A stretch of 64,000 nt of DNA from RHKX01 sp963743875 (GCA_963743875.1 CAVURM010000005.1:62001-126000), one strand, 5' to 3'; positions 45,459 through 54,806 are shown, counted from the stretch's first letter. The notes: a model not told the origin generated them from the sequence alone. Made by a program: numbers and translations.

Positions 45459-46586
45459 TCAGAACCAGCGAGCGCGCCGACTCGAGCCGAACTCGACCTT
45501 CTCGGCGACGAGCTCATCGGAAGGAGCCTGAAAGGTGCCGGTCGGTTTGGGACCGCCGAGGAAGTCGACGTCCACGCGCCCCACGCGGCCGCTCCCGAAC
45601 TCGATGTAGCAGGAGCCGCGACCCTCGTAGCCGTCCGGTTCCCCGTTCCCGCGCACGGATGCGATCACCGACTCGGCGACGACGCGGGCGGCGCCCTCGG
45701 CGAACACGCCCGCCTTGGGGACGCCGACGGTTGCGACGTCGCCGACCGCGTAGACGTTCGGGAACCTCGTCTGCAGGGTTCTCGAGTCGACCGGCACATA
45801 TCCGTCCTCAGCCATGCCGCTCTCGAGGACGACGTCGGGCGCCCGATGCTTGGGGACACCCAGAAAGAGGTCGAAGTCCATCTCGGCGCCATCGTCGAGG
45901 ATCGCCACGTTCCGCTCCGGATCGATCGAGGCGACGCGGCGGTTCGGGACGAAGCTGATGTCACGCTCGGCGAATGCCTCGACCAGGGCCGCCGAGGTGT
46001 CCGGGGAGGGCGGGACGGGCGTCGGGAACGGGATCACGAACGAGATCTCACAGACGTCCCTGATACCGCGATCGATCAGGTGGTCGTGGAGGAGCAGGCA
46101 CGTCTCGCTCGGCGCCGGCGGGCATTTGAATGGCGCTCCGCAGACGCCGATGATCGCCTTGCCCTCGGAGAAGGTCGGAATGACGCCGCCGGCCCGCTCG
46201 GCGCCGGCGACCGAATAGAACTCGTTGCCGCCCTCGGCCAGGCCGGGGGTGGCGTCCATGTCGTAGTCGGCTCCGAGCGCCACGATCAGGTGATCAGCCT
46301 CGTGGACGCCTGCGTCGGTGGTCACGACCCGCGATTCGGGATCGATCGTCGTGACCGTCTCCTGGATGAAGCGCACCCCGGGCTTGTCGATATCGCGGTA
46401 GCGCATCCGGACCGCCTCGGGCGTGGTGCGCCCGAACATCAGGTCCAGCTTCGAGAAGCCGAAGACGAACGAGTCGTTCTTGTCGATCAGGGTTACGTCG
46501 ACGGCATCGCCGAGAGCATCCGAGATCAGAGTGCTTAGCTCCAGGCCACCGAAGCCGGCCCCGAGAACGACGACGCGAGTCTTCAT
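45459..46586 (-). CDS. NAD(P)/FAD-dependent oxidoreductase, SQR-like
   Basis: A 375-residue flavoprotein: VVVLGAGFGGLELSTLISDA (FAD), DHLIVALGADYDMDATPGLA, GVCGAPFKCPPAPSETCLLL with several cysteines, and FPNVYAVGDVATVGVPKAGV. The Cys-rich stretch is typical of sulfide:quinone oxidoreductase and flavocytochrome c relatives. It is more distantly related to the 35736 gene. It may use sulfide or another thiol donor. Confidence 0.82.
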   Translation of the reverse strand: MKTRVVVLGAGFGGLELSTLISDALGDAVDVTLIDKNDSFVFGFSKLDLMFGRTTPEAVRMRYRDIDKPGVRFIQETVTTIDPESRVVTTDAGVHEADHLIVALGADYDMDATPGLAEGGNEFYSVAGAERAGGVIPTFSEGKAIIGVCGAPFKCPPAPSETCLLLHDHLIDRGIRDVCEISFVIPFPTPVPPSPDTSAALVEAFAERDISFVPNRRVASIDPERNVAILDDGAEMDFDLFLGVPKHRAPDVVLESGMAEDGYVPVDSRTLQTRFPNVYAVGDVATVGVPKAGVFAEGAARVVAESVIASVRGNGEPDGYEGRGSCYIEFGSGRVGRVDVDFLGGPKPTGTFQAPSDELVAEKVEFGSSRRARWF

Positions 46587-46605
46587 GAGGGGAACCTATC
46601 GGCTG

Positions 46606-47751
46606 TCAGCGACCGGTGATCGTCAGCCGGAAGACCTCGACCGGCTCACCAACTCCGCGCAGCTGATGTGCACCGTCGGACTTCCAGCCGAACTCCCCGC
46701 CCGTGGCCGCGACGACTGCCTCGCTGGCGACGAGTTCATCGTTACCGGCCAGGGTCAGAAGCCTGGCCGCGAGGTTGACGGTCCTGCCGAAGTAGTCGCC
46801 GTCGCGATACAGAGCAACCCCTTGATGGACGCTCGCGTGCACTCCCAGAGCGCTCTCATCGTGCATCCGCTCGATCACCCGCAGACATGCCTTCACGGCC
46901 TCCCCCGGAGCGGGGAACGAGAGCATGTACCCGTCCCCCAGCGCCTTGACCACGTAGCCGTGCTCACCGAGCTCGCTGGCGACCGCCGAGGCGAACTGCT
47001 CGATTGCGGCGACGGCCGCGGCGTCCCCGCGAGCCTCGGCGTAGGCGGTGAAGTCCTTGATGTCGCAGAACGCGAGCGTCACGTCGACTGCACCGGGCAG
47101 CACGCCGGACTCACTGTGGCGCTCGGCCTCGCGGACGGCGGCCTGCGCCGTCTCGAGCTCGACCCTTCGCCGATGAACGCCGAGGATCAGCGGATCGGTC
47201 AGCGGCAGCAACTGGCTGAAGGCCTCGTGAATGGCGGGAAGCGCCTGAAGCGATCCGCCGCTGGCCGCTCGGAGCTGCGGCTCGACCTCATGCCTGAACG
47301 CGTCGAACTCGACCTCGGCGACCCGCGCGAGTGCCTGACCGTAGACGCGAGCCACACGCAGGTAGACCTCGGGCGGCCAGATCTCGCGAAGCTCCCCGAT
47401 TCGCCGCAGCGCCATGCCCTCCTCCGGAGTGAAGTACGGCTCGTCGGGCTCGGGTGCCCGGAGGCCGAAGCTGAGCGCCATCAATTGCGTCTCGGCGACA
47501 GAGAGGCCGCCCTGCGCCTCGATCTCGACGGCCGACACGGTTCGCCCCTCGCGAGCCGGATCGAGCACGGGGTCGAAGATCGCGTCCTCGATCCTGCCGC
47601 GAGCGTAGGACTCGCGGATCGCCTTGGCCGAGACGCCCAGCTCGAGCAGCATCCCGATCGCCTCCTCGAGCTCGGGCGGGGCACCGAGCTCGAGGCTGAG
47701 CGCCCGACCCTCCCCCTGATCCGGCTGCTCGGATTCCATCCGCCCGATCAT
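46606..47751 (-). CDS. Class III adenylate/guanylate cyclase with regulatory N-terminal domain
   Basis: About 381 residues. The N-terminal half (about 20-200) is a helical segment resembling the autoinhibitory domain of mycobacterial Rv1264 (LSVAETQLMALSFGLRAPEP, TPEEGMALRRIGELREIWP). The C-terminal cyclase keeps both metal Asp residues (TLAFCDIKDFTAY and VVKALGDGYMLSF), the Lys that selects ATP, and the transition-state Asn/Arg pair in GRTVNLAARLL. It should be active and make cAMP, possibly pH-regulated. ATG 47739 is an alternative start. Confidence 0.85.
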   Translation of the reverse strand: MIGRMESEQPDQGEGRALSLELGAPPELEEAIGMLLELGVSAKAIRESYARGRIEDAIFDPVLDPAREGRTVSAVEIEAQGGLSVAETQLMALSFGLRAPEPDEPYFTPEEGMALRRIGELREIWPPEVYLRVARVYGQALARVAEVEFDAFRHEVEPQLRAASGGSLQALPAIHEAFSQLLPLTDPLILGVHRRRVELETAQAAVREAERHSESGVLPGAVDVTLAFCDIKDFTAYAEARGDAAAVAAIEQFASAVASELGEHGYVVKALGDGYMLSFPAPGEAVKACLRVIERMHDESALGVHASVHQGVALYRDGDYFGRTVNLAARLLTLAGNDELVASEAVVAATGGEFGWKSDGAHQLRGVGEPVEVFRLTITGR

Positions 47752-47842
47752 TGCGCTTCGCGGGGCCGTTCGCCGGAGGGATGGCTCGGCTGGAGCGATG
47801 CGACCTGAATCCGGGCGACCGCTTGATGTATAGGGTTGCCCG

Positions 47843-49375
47843 ATGGCGATCACCCGCCGACGGCTGCTTCGCAACGGGCTCGGCGCAGGAGTGGCGCTGG
47901 CGACCGCTTCCCCCCGCGTGGGAGAGGCCCTCGCCGCGGAGCTCGCCCGCGGGCCGGCTTCGCCGGCCTACGCGCAGGGCTTCCGCTCGCTCACCGAGGA
48001 GATCCGCCTGCCCGACGTCCCGGTGGACGGCCGCCTGCCGGCCTGGCTGGAGGGGGTGCTGCTGCGGAACGGGCCAGCGCTGTTCGAGATCGGCGAGCAG
48101 CAGTTCAATCACTGGTTCGACGGGTTGGCGATGCTGCACGGGTTCGCCTTCGCAAACGGCCGCGTCTCCTACGCCAACCGATTCCTCCGCTCCAGCGCCT
48201 ACACCGCCTGGCAGCGCGACGGCGTCATCAAGTACTCGGAGTTCGGCACCGACCCGGACCCCGATCCCTGTCGAGCGATGTTCAGCGGCGTCTCGACGCT
48301 GCCGGTGTTGGGCCGCATCCCGAACGCGAACGTCTCGATCGAGCGGCTCGCCAAGCGCTTCCAGGCACATACCGAGCTGCCCGTGCCGGTGCGCTTCGAC
48401 GCCGACAGCCTGCGGACGCTCGGGGTCGACGCGGCGATGCCGAACGGTCGCATGAGCACCGCCCATCCGCATCACGATCCCGGCACGGGCGAGCGCTTCA
48501 GCTACGAGATCGAACTGGTGCCGCCGAGCGGTCTTCGGGTGCTGAGTGAGCGGCGCGGGGTGCGCCGTGAGCTCGCCTTCATCCCCCAGGAGCGACCGGG
48601 CTATCTGCACTCGTTCGGATTGACCGACCGCTACGTGGTCGTGCATACCCAGCCATGGGAGTTCGACCTCGCCCGGTTCCTCGCTCCCGACCACGGGCCG
48701 ATCGCCACCTCGTTCGTCTGGGACGGCTCCCAGCCGTCCCAGATCCTGCTCATCGACCGCGAGCGCGGCGGCGTCGCTGCGACGGCCGAGCTCGAGCCCT
48801 CGTTCGTGTTTCACAACATCAACGCCTTCGACGACGGTGACGACGTCGTACTCGACGTCTGCGCCCATCGCGACAGCTCCATCGTCGATGCGATGTATCT
48901 GAAGAGGATGCGCAAGGACGGCTCGCGCGTTCCGCAGGCGACGGCCCGCCGGCTGACGATCCGGCCGGGCAGCTCGCGAGTCAGGCAGCGCGACCTGGCG
49001 GAGGGCAACTTCGAGTTGCCGCGGACCGACTACGAGAAGGTCAACGGGAGGCCCTACCGCTACGCCTACGGCGTCGGGGTGCGCCACCCGCGCAGGAGTG
49101 GCTTCATCGACCGGATCGCCAAGCTCGACATCAAGCGCGGCGAGCAGGCCCACTGGCAGGACCGCGGCGCCTACCCGGGCGAGCCGGTGTTCGTCCGTCG
49201 TCCGGGCGGCCGCCGGGAGGACGACGGAGTACTGCTCTCGGTGGTGTTGGACGCCGCCCGGCGCACCTCCTACCTGCTGGTGCTCGACGCGCGTGACATG
49301 TCGGAGCTCGCCCGCGCCGCCGTGCCGCACCACATCCCCTTCGGCTTCCACGGGATTCACTCCGCGCGCGGCTGA
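47843..49375 (+). CDS. Carotenoid cleavage oxygenase (RPE65 family) with Tat signal
   Basis: A 510-residue protein. Its N-terminus ITRRRLLRNGLGAGVALATA is a twin-arginine signal, so it is exported folded. The beta-propeller core keeps four iron-binding histidines: His208 in MSTAHPHHDP, His256 in GYLHSFGLTD, His324 in FVFHNINAFDDGDD, and His503 in FGFHGIHSARG. WFDGLAMLHGF is a family signature. It splits carotenoid or stilbene-type double bonds with O2. Confidence 0.9.
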   Translation: MAITRRRLLRNGLGAGVALATASPRVGEALAAELARGPASPAYAQGFRSLTEEIRLPDVPVDGRLPAWLEGVLLRNGPALFEIGEQQFNHWFDGLAMLHGFAFANGRVSYANRFLRSSAYTAWQRDGVIKYSEFGTDPDPDPCRAMFSGVSTLPVLGRIPNANVSIERLAKRFQAHTELPVPVRFDADSLRTLGVDAAMPNGRMSTAHPHHDPGTGERFSYEIELVPPSGLRVLSERRGVRRELAFIPQERPGYLHSFGLTDRYVVVHTQPWEFDLARFLAPDHGPIATSFVWDGSQPSQILLIDRERGGVAATAELEPSFVFHNINAFDDGDDVVLDVCAHRDSSIVDAMYLKRMRKDGSRVPQATARRLTIRPGSSRVRQRDLAEGNFELPRTDYEKVNGRPYRYAYGVGVRHPRRSGFIDRIAKLDIKRGEQAHWQDRGAYPGEPVFVRRPGGRREDDGVLLSVVLDAARRTSYLLVLDARDMSELARAAVPHHIPFGFHGIHSARG

Positions 49376-49378
49376 CGC

Positions 49379-49765
49379 GTTTGGATCCCGCCGGGCGGTT
49401 CGGAGCTGACGGAGGAGGGTCAGCGCGTCGAGTCTCTGCTCACCGGCCTCGTCGGCCCGCGCGCCGCGGCCGTCGACACGGTCCTGCCCGATACGGTCGT
49501 AACCAAGAAGCCGAAGACCAAGCTGAAGACGAAGAAGAAGACAGCAAGAGTCAGGGTCTCCTTCAGCTCCGAGGCCGGAGCCACCTTCGAATGCCGCCTC
49601 GACAAGGCCGATTTCAAGCCCTGCCTATCACCGTTCTCCGTCAAGGCCAAGTCCAAGGGCGGCAAGGGCAAGAAGCACACGATCTCGATCCAGGCCACCG
49701 ACGAAGCCGGCAACGCTGAGACCAAGGCCGCAGTCGCAAAGTTCAAAGTCATCAGGAAGGGGTAG
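49379..49765 (+). pseudogene. C-terminal remnant of a secreted surface protein
   Basis: In the frame that continues past the oxygenase stop is an open stretch with no start codon: ELTEEGQRVESLLTGLVG, a Lys-rich linker (VVTKKPKTKLKTKKKTARV) and a beta-sandwich ending FSSEAGATFECRLDKADFK, then HTISIQATDEAGNAETKA. Such tails occur on large Thermoleophilia surface proteins (an Ig-like domain with two Cys). With no start it is probably the tail of a deleted gene. Confidence 0.5.
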
Positions 49766-49783
49766 CACCAGCGGCCTTCGAGT

Positions 49784-49831
49784 GGGGCCGCCGGGCTCGA
49801 ACCGGCGGCCTCCTGGGTAGCCAGGCGCAAG
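49784..49831 (-). repeat. tRNA 3'-end-like sequence (copy 1, most diverged)
   Basis: On the minus strand it reads CCGGTTCGAGCCCGGCGGCC, a perfect tRNA T-arm (GCCGG-TTCGAGC-CCGGC) followed by an acceptor-like end, but no matching 5' half. It resembles the repeats at 52415, 53355, 54216 and 63044. Confidence 0.55.
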
Positions 49832-49897
49832 AGGTGGGTCGACGCACACCCGCGTTTTGGGCGGTAGTGGCTAGAGTCGGCGCCCAGAGGCACCTGG

Positions 49898-51319
49898 ATG
49901 GATGTATCCGACTACGCGGCCTGCGACGCCACCGCCCTGGCGGAACTGATTGCGGCGCGGCAGGTCAGCGCCGCCGAGGTTCGCGAGGCCGCGCTGCGGG
50001 CGATCGAGCAGGTGGAGCCTGAGTTGAATGCCGTGGTGAGCGGCCCATTCGAGGATGCAACCGCTGGGGAGGGGCCGTTTGCGGGTGTCCCGTTTGGTGT
50101 CAAGGACACGCTCTGGGAACAGGGGCGCCCCTACGACTTCGGCAGCCGGCTGCTCGAAGGCCAGGTCGCGCCGCTCGATTCGACGATGGCCGTGCGGTTT
50201 CGCGCCGCCGGGTTGCTCAGTCTAGTTCGTACCGCCACCCCGGAGTTCGGCGGCAACTTCGACACCGCTCCCGTGCTCCGCGGGCCGACCCGCAACCCGT
50301 GGGACCCAGCCCGCAGCCCCGGGGGATCGAGCGGTGGCTCGGCCGCACTGGTTGCGGCTCGCGCTCTCCCGGTCGCGCACGCAAACGATGGCGCCGGCTC
50401 GATTCGCGTGCCGGCCTCGTGGTGTGGGCTCGTGGGCCTTAAGCCCTCGCGCGGGCGAACGCCGATCGGGCCGCTGGTCGGAGAGGCCCCGGGAGGACTC
50501 CCGCACGAGTTCGCCGTCAGCCGCACCGTGCGGGACGCCGCGGGCTTGCTGGACGCGGTTAGCGGACCCGCTCCGGGCGATCACTACTACGTGGAGAGGC
50601 CGGCGCGCTCGTTCGCCTCGCGCCTCGGCGAGGATCCGGGCCGGCTCAGGATCGCCATGCACACCCGCTCCTACTGGGACCGAGAGACGGACGGAGAGCA
50701 ACGGGAAGCCGTCGAGCGCGTCGCCCGGTGCCTCGAGGAGCTGGGGCACAGCGTCGAGGAAGAGGCTCCGCCCGTCGATGCCGAGGCATTCCGGGCGCTC
50801 CACCTCGTCGTTTGGCCCTGGCTGGTTGCCACGATCGCCACCACGCTGGCGGCGATGGCGGGTCGAGTGGCGAGTGCCGAGAACGTCGAGACGGCGACCC
50901 TGGCCTGCATCCGCCACGCGCGCGAGACCGGGGCGCTCGACATCGCGACCGCGGAGGCGATCCGAAACGGGGCATCGCGCCAGTTGGGTGCGTTTCTCGA
51001 CCGCTTCGATCTCTTGCTCTCCCCCACCACGCCCTCCGGGCCGCCGCTTGCAGGGGTGCCGGCACCCGATGATGCGGGCTACTCCGACATCGAACGATGG
51101 ATCGACGACTTCTATGCAGTCTCGCCCTACACACCGATCGCGAATTCGACCGGTCAGCCGTCGATCAGCCTGCCGCTTGGGGTGATTGAGGACGGCCTTC
51201 CAGCCGGAGTGATGCTGACGGCGCAGACGTTGCGCGAGGACGTTCTCCTCCAGGTGGCGGCTCAGCTCGAGAGCGCGATGCCGTGGATCGACCGTCGGCC
51301 GAGGGTGTCCGCTGAGTGA
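49898..51319 (+). CDS. Amidase-signature-family hydrolase
   Basis: A 473-residue amidase. The Ser-cisSer-Lys triad is visible: Lys69 in VPFGVKDTLW, a cis-Ser near 144-145 in SPGGSSGGSAALV, and nucleophile Ser168 in NDGAGSIRVPAS. It hydrolyses amides of an unknown acyl amine; the family includes nylon-oligomer and indole-acetamide hydrolases. It is a complete frame. Confidence 0.9.
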   Translation: MDVSDYAACDATALAELIAARQVSAAEVREAALRAIEQVEPELNAVVSGPFEDATAGEGPFAGVPFGVKDTLWEQGRPYDFGSRLLEGQVAPLDSTMAVRFRAAGLLSLVRTATPEFGGNFDTAPVLRGPTRNPWDPARSPGGSSGGSAALVAARALPVAHANDGAGSIRVPASWCGLVGLKPSRGRTPIGPLVGEAPGGLPHEFAVSRTVRDAAGLLDAVSGPAPGDHYYVERPARSFASRLGEDPGRLRIAMHTRSYWDRETDGEQREAVERVARCLEELGHSVEEEAPPVDAEAFRALHLVVWPWLVATIATTLAAMAGRVASAENVETATLACIRHARETGALDIATAEAIRNGASRQLGAFLDRFDLLLSPTTPSGPPLAGVPAPDDAGYSDIERWIDDFYAVSPYTPIANSTGQPSISLPLGVIEDGLPAGVMLTAQTLREDVLLQVAAQLESAMPWIDRRPRVSAE

Positions 51320-51470
51320 GACGCGCCAGCTCTGGCCCGTGACCGATGACTTTGGCTGCGGATCGCAGTCTCCAGCATGCGCAGCCGTGGCTGCACCGTA
51401 AACGACCGATTGGAGTGGAGATGGGCAAGCCGATCTATGCGGCGATCGCCTCGCATGACGGGGTGAACCG

Positions 51471-52226
51471 ATGCTGACCCAGGTGGCCGACGGCGTCTGG
51501 GTCCGGCAGAGCGAGTGGGTCTGGACCAATTCCATCGTGGTGCGCGGGGAGGATGGGTTGATCCTGATCGATCCCGGCATCGATGGTTCCGAGCTGAACC
51601 AGCTCGCCGATGACCTGGACCGGCTCGGCATTCCGGTGGTCGCCGGGTTCTCCACCCATCCCCACTGGGACCACCTGCTCTGGCATGCCCGGTTCGGCGA
51701 CGTGCCGCGCTACGCCACCCCCGCCGGCGCCCAGGCTGCCGGTGAAGCCCGAGAGCGGGCGCAGGCGATGGCGGCGGAGAGCGCGTCGGGCATCCCTCTC
51801 GAGCTGATCGCGCTCGTCACCCCGCTGCCCGCGGACGGCGGACCCGTGCCGGGCGAGATCATCGAGCATCAGGCGCACGCGATCGGCCACGCCGCGATCC
51901 TCCTCGCCGACCGTGGCGTCCTGCTCGCCGGCGACATGCTCTCCGACGTCCTGATCCCGCTCCTCGACTCTCGCCAGCCCGATCAGGTGGGCGCCTACGA
52001 GACGGCACTCGACCGGCTGGGAGAGGCCGCCAGGCACGTCGATGTCGTGGTCCCCGGCCACGGCGCCGTCGCCGAGGGTCCCGAGGTGGCGGCCCGCCTC
52101 GCCGCCGATCGTGCCTACATCGACGCGCTGCGGCGAGGAGAGGAACCGGTCGACGCGCGTCTGGAGCCGACGGACTGGCTCGCCGGCCCCCACCGGTCGA
52201 ACCTGGAGCAGGCCCGAGGGCGGTAG
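51471..52226 (+). CDS. MBL-fold metallo-hydrolase
   Basis: A 251-residue beta-lactamase-fold protein. The zinc motif HxHxDH reads STHPHWDHLLW (His63, His65, Asp67, His68), with further ligands in HAIGHAAILLADRG and HVDVVVPGHGAVAE. It hydrolyses lactones, thioesters or phosphoesters; the substrate is unknown. An 18-codon open frame with a GGAG site (51421-51477) overlaps its start. Confidence 0.88.
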   Translation: MLTQVADGVWVRQSEWVWTNSIVVRGEDGLILIDPGIDGSELNQLADDLDRLGIPVVAGFSTHPHWDHLLWHARFGDVPRYATPAGAQAAGEARERAQAMAAESASGIPLELIALVTPLPADGGPVPGEIIEHQAHAIGHAAILLADRGVLLAGDMLSDVLIPLLDSRQPDQVGAYETALDRLGEAARHVDVVVPGHGAVAEGPEVAARLAADRAYIDALRRGEEPVDARLEPTDWLAGPHRSNLEQARGR

Positions 52227-52239
52227 GGCCCCGGCTGGC

Positions 52240-52340
52240 GATATGCGGCGCGACCGTAACTCTGGTCACGCACCGACGCGAGCCGGAATCGCCGCCGATA
52301 GCCGCATATCCGCGCGACTTTGGGCACCAGTGCCCAAAGT
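52240..52340. repeat. Two inverted repeats in the gap after the MBL gene
   Basis: A 10-bp pair GATATGCGGC / GCCGCATATC (52240-52249 and 52301-52310), and a perfect 11-bp palindrome ACTTTGGGCAC-CA-GTGCCCAAAGT (52317-52340). The GGGCACC...GGTGCCC core also occurs at the ends of the long repeats at 53355 and 63044. The rest of the 52227-52548 gap holds no gene apart from the tRNA-like copy. Confidence 0.6.
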
Positions 52341-52414
52341 GACGGGGTGAAGGGGGTGGTTCGAACGCGTACCCGAAACGCGAAGCGCCGCGTTTGCAGG
52401 CTTTCCCAGGTGAT

Positions 52415-52462
52415 GGAGCTAGCCGGGCTCGAACCGACGACCTCCACGGTTTGATGCGGGGC
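52415..52462 (-). repeat. tRNA 3'-end-like sequence (copy 2)
   Basis: On the minus strand it ends GTCGGTTCGAGCCCGGCTAG then CTCC, a complete T-arm (GTCGG-TTCGAGC-CCGGC) plus acceptor end, preceded by CGCATCAAACCGTGGAG. There is no 5' half of a tRNA, so it is not a functional gene. Such ends are typical attachment sites left by integrating elements. Confidence 0.6.
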
Positions 52463-52548
52463 GGTGCTCAAGGGAATGCGCGGCTCAAAATCTGGCACCC
52501 ACTACGTTGCGTTTAACACGATCAACGCGGAAGGAGTAGCGTCGTGCA

Positions 52549-53268
52549 ATGGGCACAGATTCGAGCAGGATTCGCGCGCATGTCCGCAGCAACCTAATCG
52601 GCTATCTGGCGCTGTTCGTGGCGTTGGGTGGGACGGCGAGCGCCGCAGTGATCGCGGCGAACAGCGTCAACTCGAAGAGCATCGTCAACCGCCAGGTGAA
52701 GAAGGCTGACCTGGCAACGGGTGCGGTGACCAGCAAGAAGATCGGCTCGAACGCAGTCACCGGCGCCAAAGTGGCAGACGGCAGCGTGGCTGGGTCCGAC
52801 GTCAACGAGGCGACGCTCGGCACTGTGCCGAGCGCGGCAACGGCCGATAACTCGGCGCTGCTGCAGGGTAACCCGGCCTCAGCCTTTGCCCCGGCCTCGA
52901 AGGTCCTCACGTCGGGTCAAGTTGCGATGCTCGGGAACGAGCCACAAAAGACGCTGATCAGCAATGGCACGCTGAGCCTACTTGCCGATTGCGTCAGCGC
53001 CCCCGGCGGCGATCGGCCGTCCCTGACGCTCAAGACCGCTGCCGGAACGACAGCGTGGTATCAGAGCACCGCCACGAACCCAGCAACGAGCAGCGGCAAT
53101 ATCTCCGATGGCTCCTCGGTAGTGATCGAGTCCTTCGCCGCGTCGACGAATGGCGGCACCTACAACGCCCTGGCCTCGGATGGCAAGAGCTTGTCCGGGA
53201 CCTTCATCGCCCGCGGAGGGTTCCAGGGCGACAACTGCGTCTTCAGCGTCTCGGCCATATCCGGCTGA
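52549..53268 (+). CDS. Secreted or surface protein with Thermoleophilia-type signal
   Basis: A 239-residue protein whose N-terminus (RIRAHVRSNLIGYLALFVAL then GGTASAA) is a recurring signal/anchor of Solirubrobacterales surface proteins. A low-complexity region of short repeats follows (ADLATGAVTSKKIGSNAVTG, AKVADGSVAGSDVNEATLGT), likely a beta-helical stalk, then a globular beta domain (KTAAGTTAWYQSTATNPATS) with two Cys. Function unknown. Confidence 0.8.
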   Translation: MGTDSSRIRAHVRSNLIGYLALFVALGGTASAAVIAANSVNSKSIVNRQVKKADLATGAVTSKKIGSNAVTGAKVADGSVAGSDVNEATLGTVPSAATADNSALLQGNPASAFAPASKVLTSGQVAMLGNEPQKTLISNGTLSLLADCVSAPGGDRPSLTLKTAAGTTAWYQSTATNPATSSGNISDGSSVVIESFAASTNGGTYNALASDGKSLSGTFIARGGFQGDNCVFSVSAISG

Positions 53269-53354
53269 GGCGCGGTTGCGCTGATTCGCGAGGGATAGCG
53301 ACACAGCGTTCCGGTATCTCACAGGGGCGGTTCCGCGGAACGGCCGTTGAGTGC

Positions 53355-53540
53355 AGCTAGCCGGGCTCGAACCGGCGACCCCCTGGGTGCGATGCGGGAG
53401 GCCTTGGGATGTCTGAGGCCAGGGAATCAGCTGTAGTAAGCGGTTCGTGGTCTGGGACACGCTTGAGGCTCCAACGTGGATACCCGTGGATTAGGGGGGA
53501 TTGGGTTGGATTTGGGCACCAGCATGGGGTTGGTGCCCGA
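53355..53540 (+). repeat. Long direct repeat with tRNA-3'-end-like start (copy 3)
   Basis: About 186 bp starting AGCTAGCCGGGCTCGAACCG, running through TGAGGCCAGGGAATCAGCTG, AAGCGGTTCGTGGTC, TACCCGTGGATTAGG and GGGTTGGATTTGGGCACC, ending in a GGGCACCA...TGGTGCCC hairpin. The order and sequence match 63044-63230. Elsewhere in 53269-53766 only a 40-codon open tail overlapping the cupin start is seen. Confidence 0.8.
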
Positions 53541-53766
53541 TCACTCCCCCGAGGCCACGGGTCCCGGGCGGACTGGTCGTCCATTGACTTTCGCCGGGCA
53601 GGAGCCTAGGTTCAGCCATTGCTGAGGAGATCGATCGCGAGGTCGATTACGTCCGGGTAGAGACCGACGGTGTGCGCAGGGCGGCGGAACGAATCGCCGA
53701 GCTACTTACTCAACTGAATCCCAGCCCGATACGAGAGAAATACCCCACTGGTCCAAGGAGGACGCG

Positions 53767-54129
53767 ATGAAGAACATTCCGTTTGAAGACCTGCCCACCG
53801 TGATCGAGGACGGCCCCCTCCGGGTTCGCCTCCGCGACGAAGCCGGGATCTCGGTCGGCCATGTGGTGTTGCCCGCGGGCGCTGATCTGCGACCGGCCAC
53901 CAAAGGACTTCCGGGAGATCTTTGCCCCTGCCCGCACTGGGGCTACATGATCAAGGGCAAGGTGCGTATGCACACCGGCGAGGGATCGCAGGACTTCGTC
54001 GCCGGCGAGGCGTTCTACTGGGCACCCGGCCATGCTCCGGAAGCTCTCGAGGACTCCGAGTACGTCGACTTTTCCCCGACGGCCGAGTTCCAGCCGGTGA
54101 TCGACCACATCACCTCGGGTTCGGGGTGA
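53767..54129 (+). CDS. Cupin-domain protein
   Basis: A 120-residue single cupin: VGHVVLPAGADLRPATKGLP, PHWGYMIKGKVRMHTGEGSQ and FVAGEAFYWAPGHAPEALED, the usual two cupin motifs with His and Glu metal ligands (one at H in PHWGY). A strong ribosome site (AAGGAGG) sits five bases before the ATG. Function unknown; many small cupins bind sugars or signals. Confidence 0.85.
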   Translation: MKNIPFEDLPTVIEDGPLRVRLRDEAGISVGHVVLPAGADLRPATKGLPGDLCPCPHWGYMIKGKVRMHTGEGSQDFVAGEAFYWAPGHAPEALEDSEYVDFSPTAEFQPVIDHITSGSG

Positions 54130-54215
54130 GTCAGGCGCCAACCATGTCCTCGGGCTGAGCGGCGGGTCCCCTCGCCTGCCCTGGCGAATCTCACGACAAG
54201 CGGGGCTTCTCGAGT

Positions 54216-54320
54216 GGAGCTAGCCGGGCTCGGACCGGCGACCTCCTGGGTGCGATCCGGGGAGGCGTTGGGGTGTCTGAGGCCGAGGAATCAGCTCTAA
54301 CAAGCGGTTAGCAATACACC
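54216..54320 (+). repeat. tRNA-3'-end-like repeat (copy 4, truncated)
   Basis: It starts GGAGCTAGCCGGGCTCGGAC, then CCTCCTGGGTGCGATCCGGG, GGTGTCTGAGGCCGAGGAAT, and AACAAGCGGTTAGC, the first half of the 53355 repeat. A second AACAAGCGGTTTACG follows at 54328. The gap 54130-54480 holds nothing else. Confidence 0.7.
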
Positions 54321-54480
54321 CGCATTAACAAGCGGTTTACGGCCGATTTGCGCACGAAATGCGGGCCCGGGCGCTCGGGCAAGCCGTCTGGTGGACATCT
54401 TCCTCGGGGGGAACCTTGCGCAGCGGCGGCGGTTCGGAGTACCGTCGTCGGTGACCCAGGGCCTAACCGAAGGTGGAGCC

Positions 54481-54804
54481 ATGCCGAAATACCTGTTTGA
54501 AGCCAACTACACGCAAGAGGGTCTGAAGGGTCTCGCCTCGGCTGGCGGCAGCGCCCGTCGCGACGCTATCGACTCAATGATCAACGCCCTCGGGGGCACG
54601 GTGGAAGCGTTCTACTTCGCCCAGGGTGAGTCTGACGTTGTCCTGATCATCGACCTGCCCGACAACAAGAGCGTGGCTGCGGTCAGCCTTGCCGTTGGAG
54701 CTGCCGGCGCGGTGACCAACATGAAGACGCGCCCGCTGTTGACCCCCCAGGAGATCGACGAGGCGGCTCAGACGGCGGTCGACTACAGGCCGCCGGGTAG
54801 CTGA
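54481..54804 (+). CDS. GYD-domain protein
   Basis: A 107-residue GYD protein (ferredoxin-like alpha-beta fold, often dimeric): PKYLFEANYTQEGLKGLASA, INALGGTVEAFYFAQGESDV and VLIIDLPDNKSVAAVSLAVG. The usual role is unknown; it often sits beside oxidative-stress or metabolism genes. The ATG is chosen over a longer frame because the domain begins there. Confidence 0.82.
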   Translation: MPKYLFEANYTQEGLKGLASAGGSARRDAIDSMINALGGTVEAFYFAQGESDVVLIIDLPDNKSVAAVSLAVGAAGAVTNMKTRPLLTPQEIDEAAQTAVDYRPPGS

Positions 54805-54806
54805 CC

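Noticed and set aside
47288..49360. 690-codon frame on the minus strand opposite the carotenoid oxygenase
   Set aside because: It has no family motifs and is explained by codon bias of the plus-strand gene, which keeps all four iron histidines.
51421..51477. 18-codon open frame with an RBS overlapping the MBL gene start
   Set aside because: It could be a leader peptide, but there is no sign of attenuation or repeated codons, so it is not listed as a gene.
53610..53770. Open frame (EEIDREVDYVRVETDGVRRA) overlapping the cupin start by ATGA
   Set aside because: The residues look protein-like, but no start codon precedes them; it may be a gene tail or chance.
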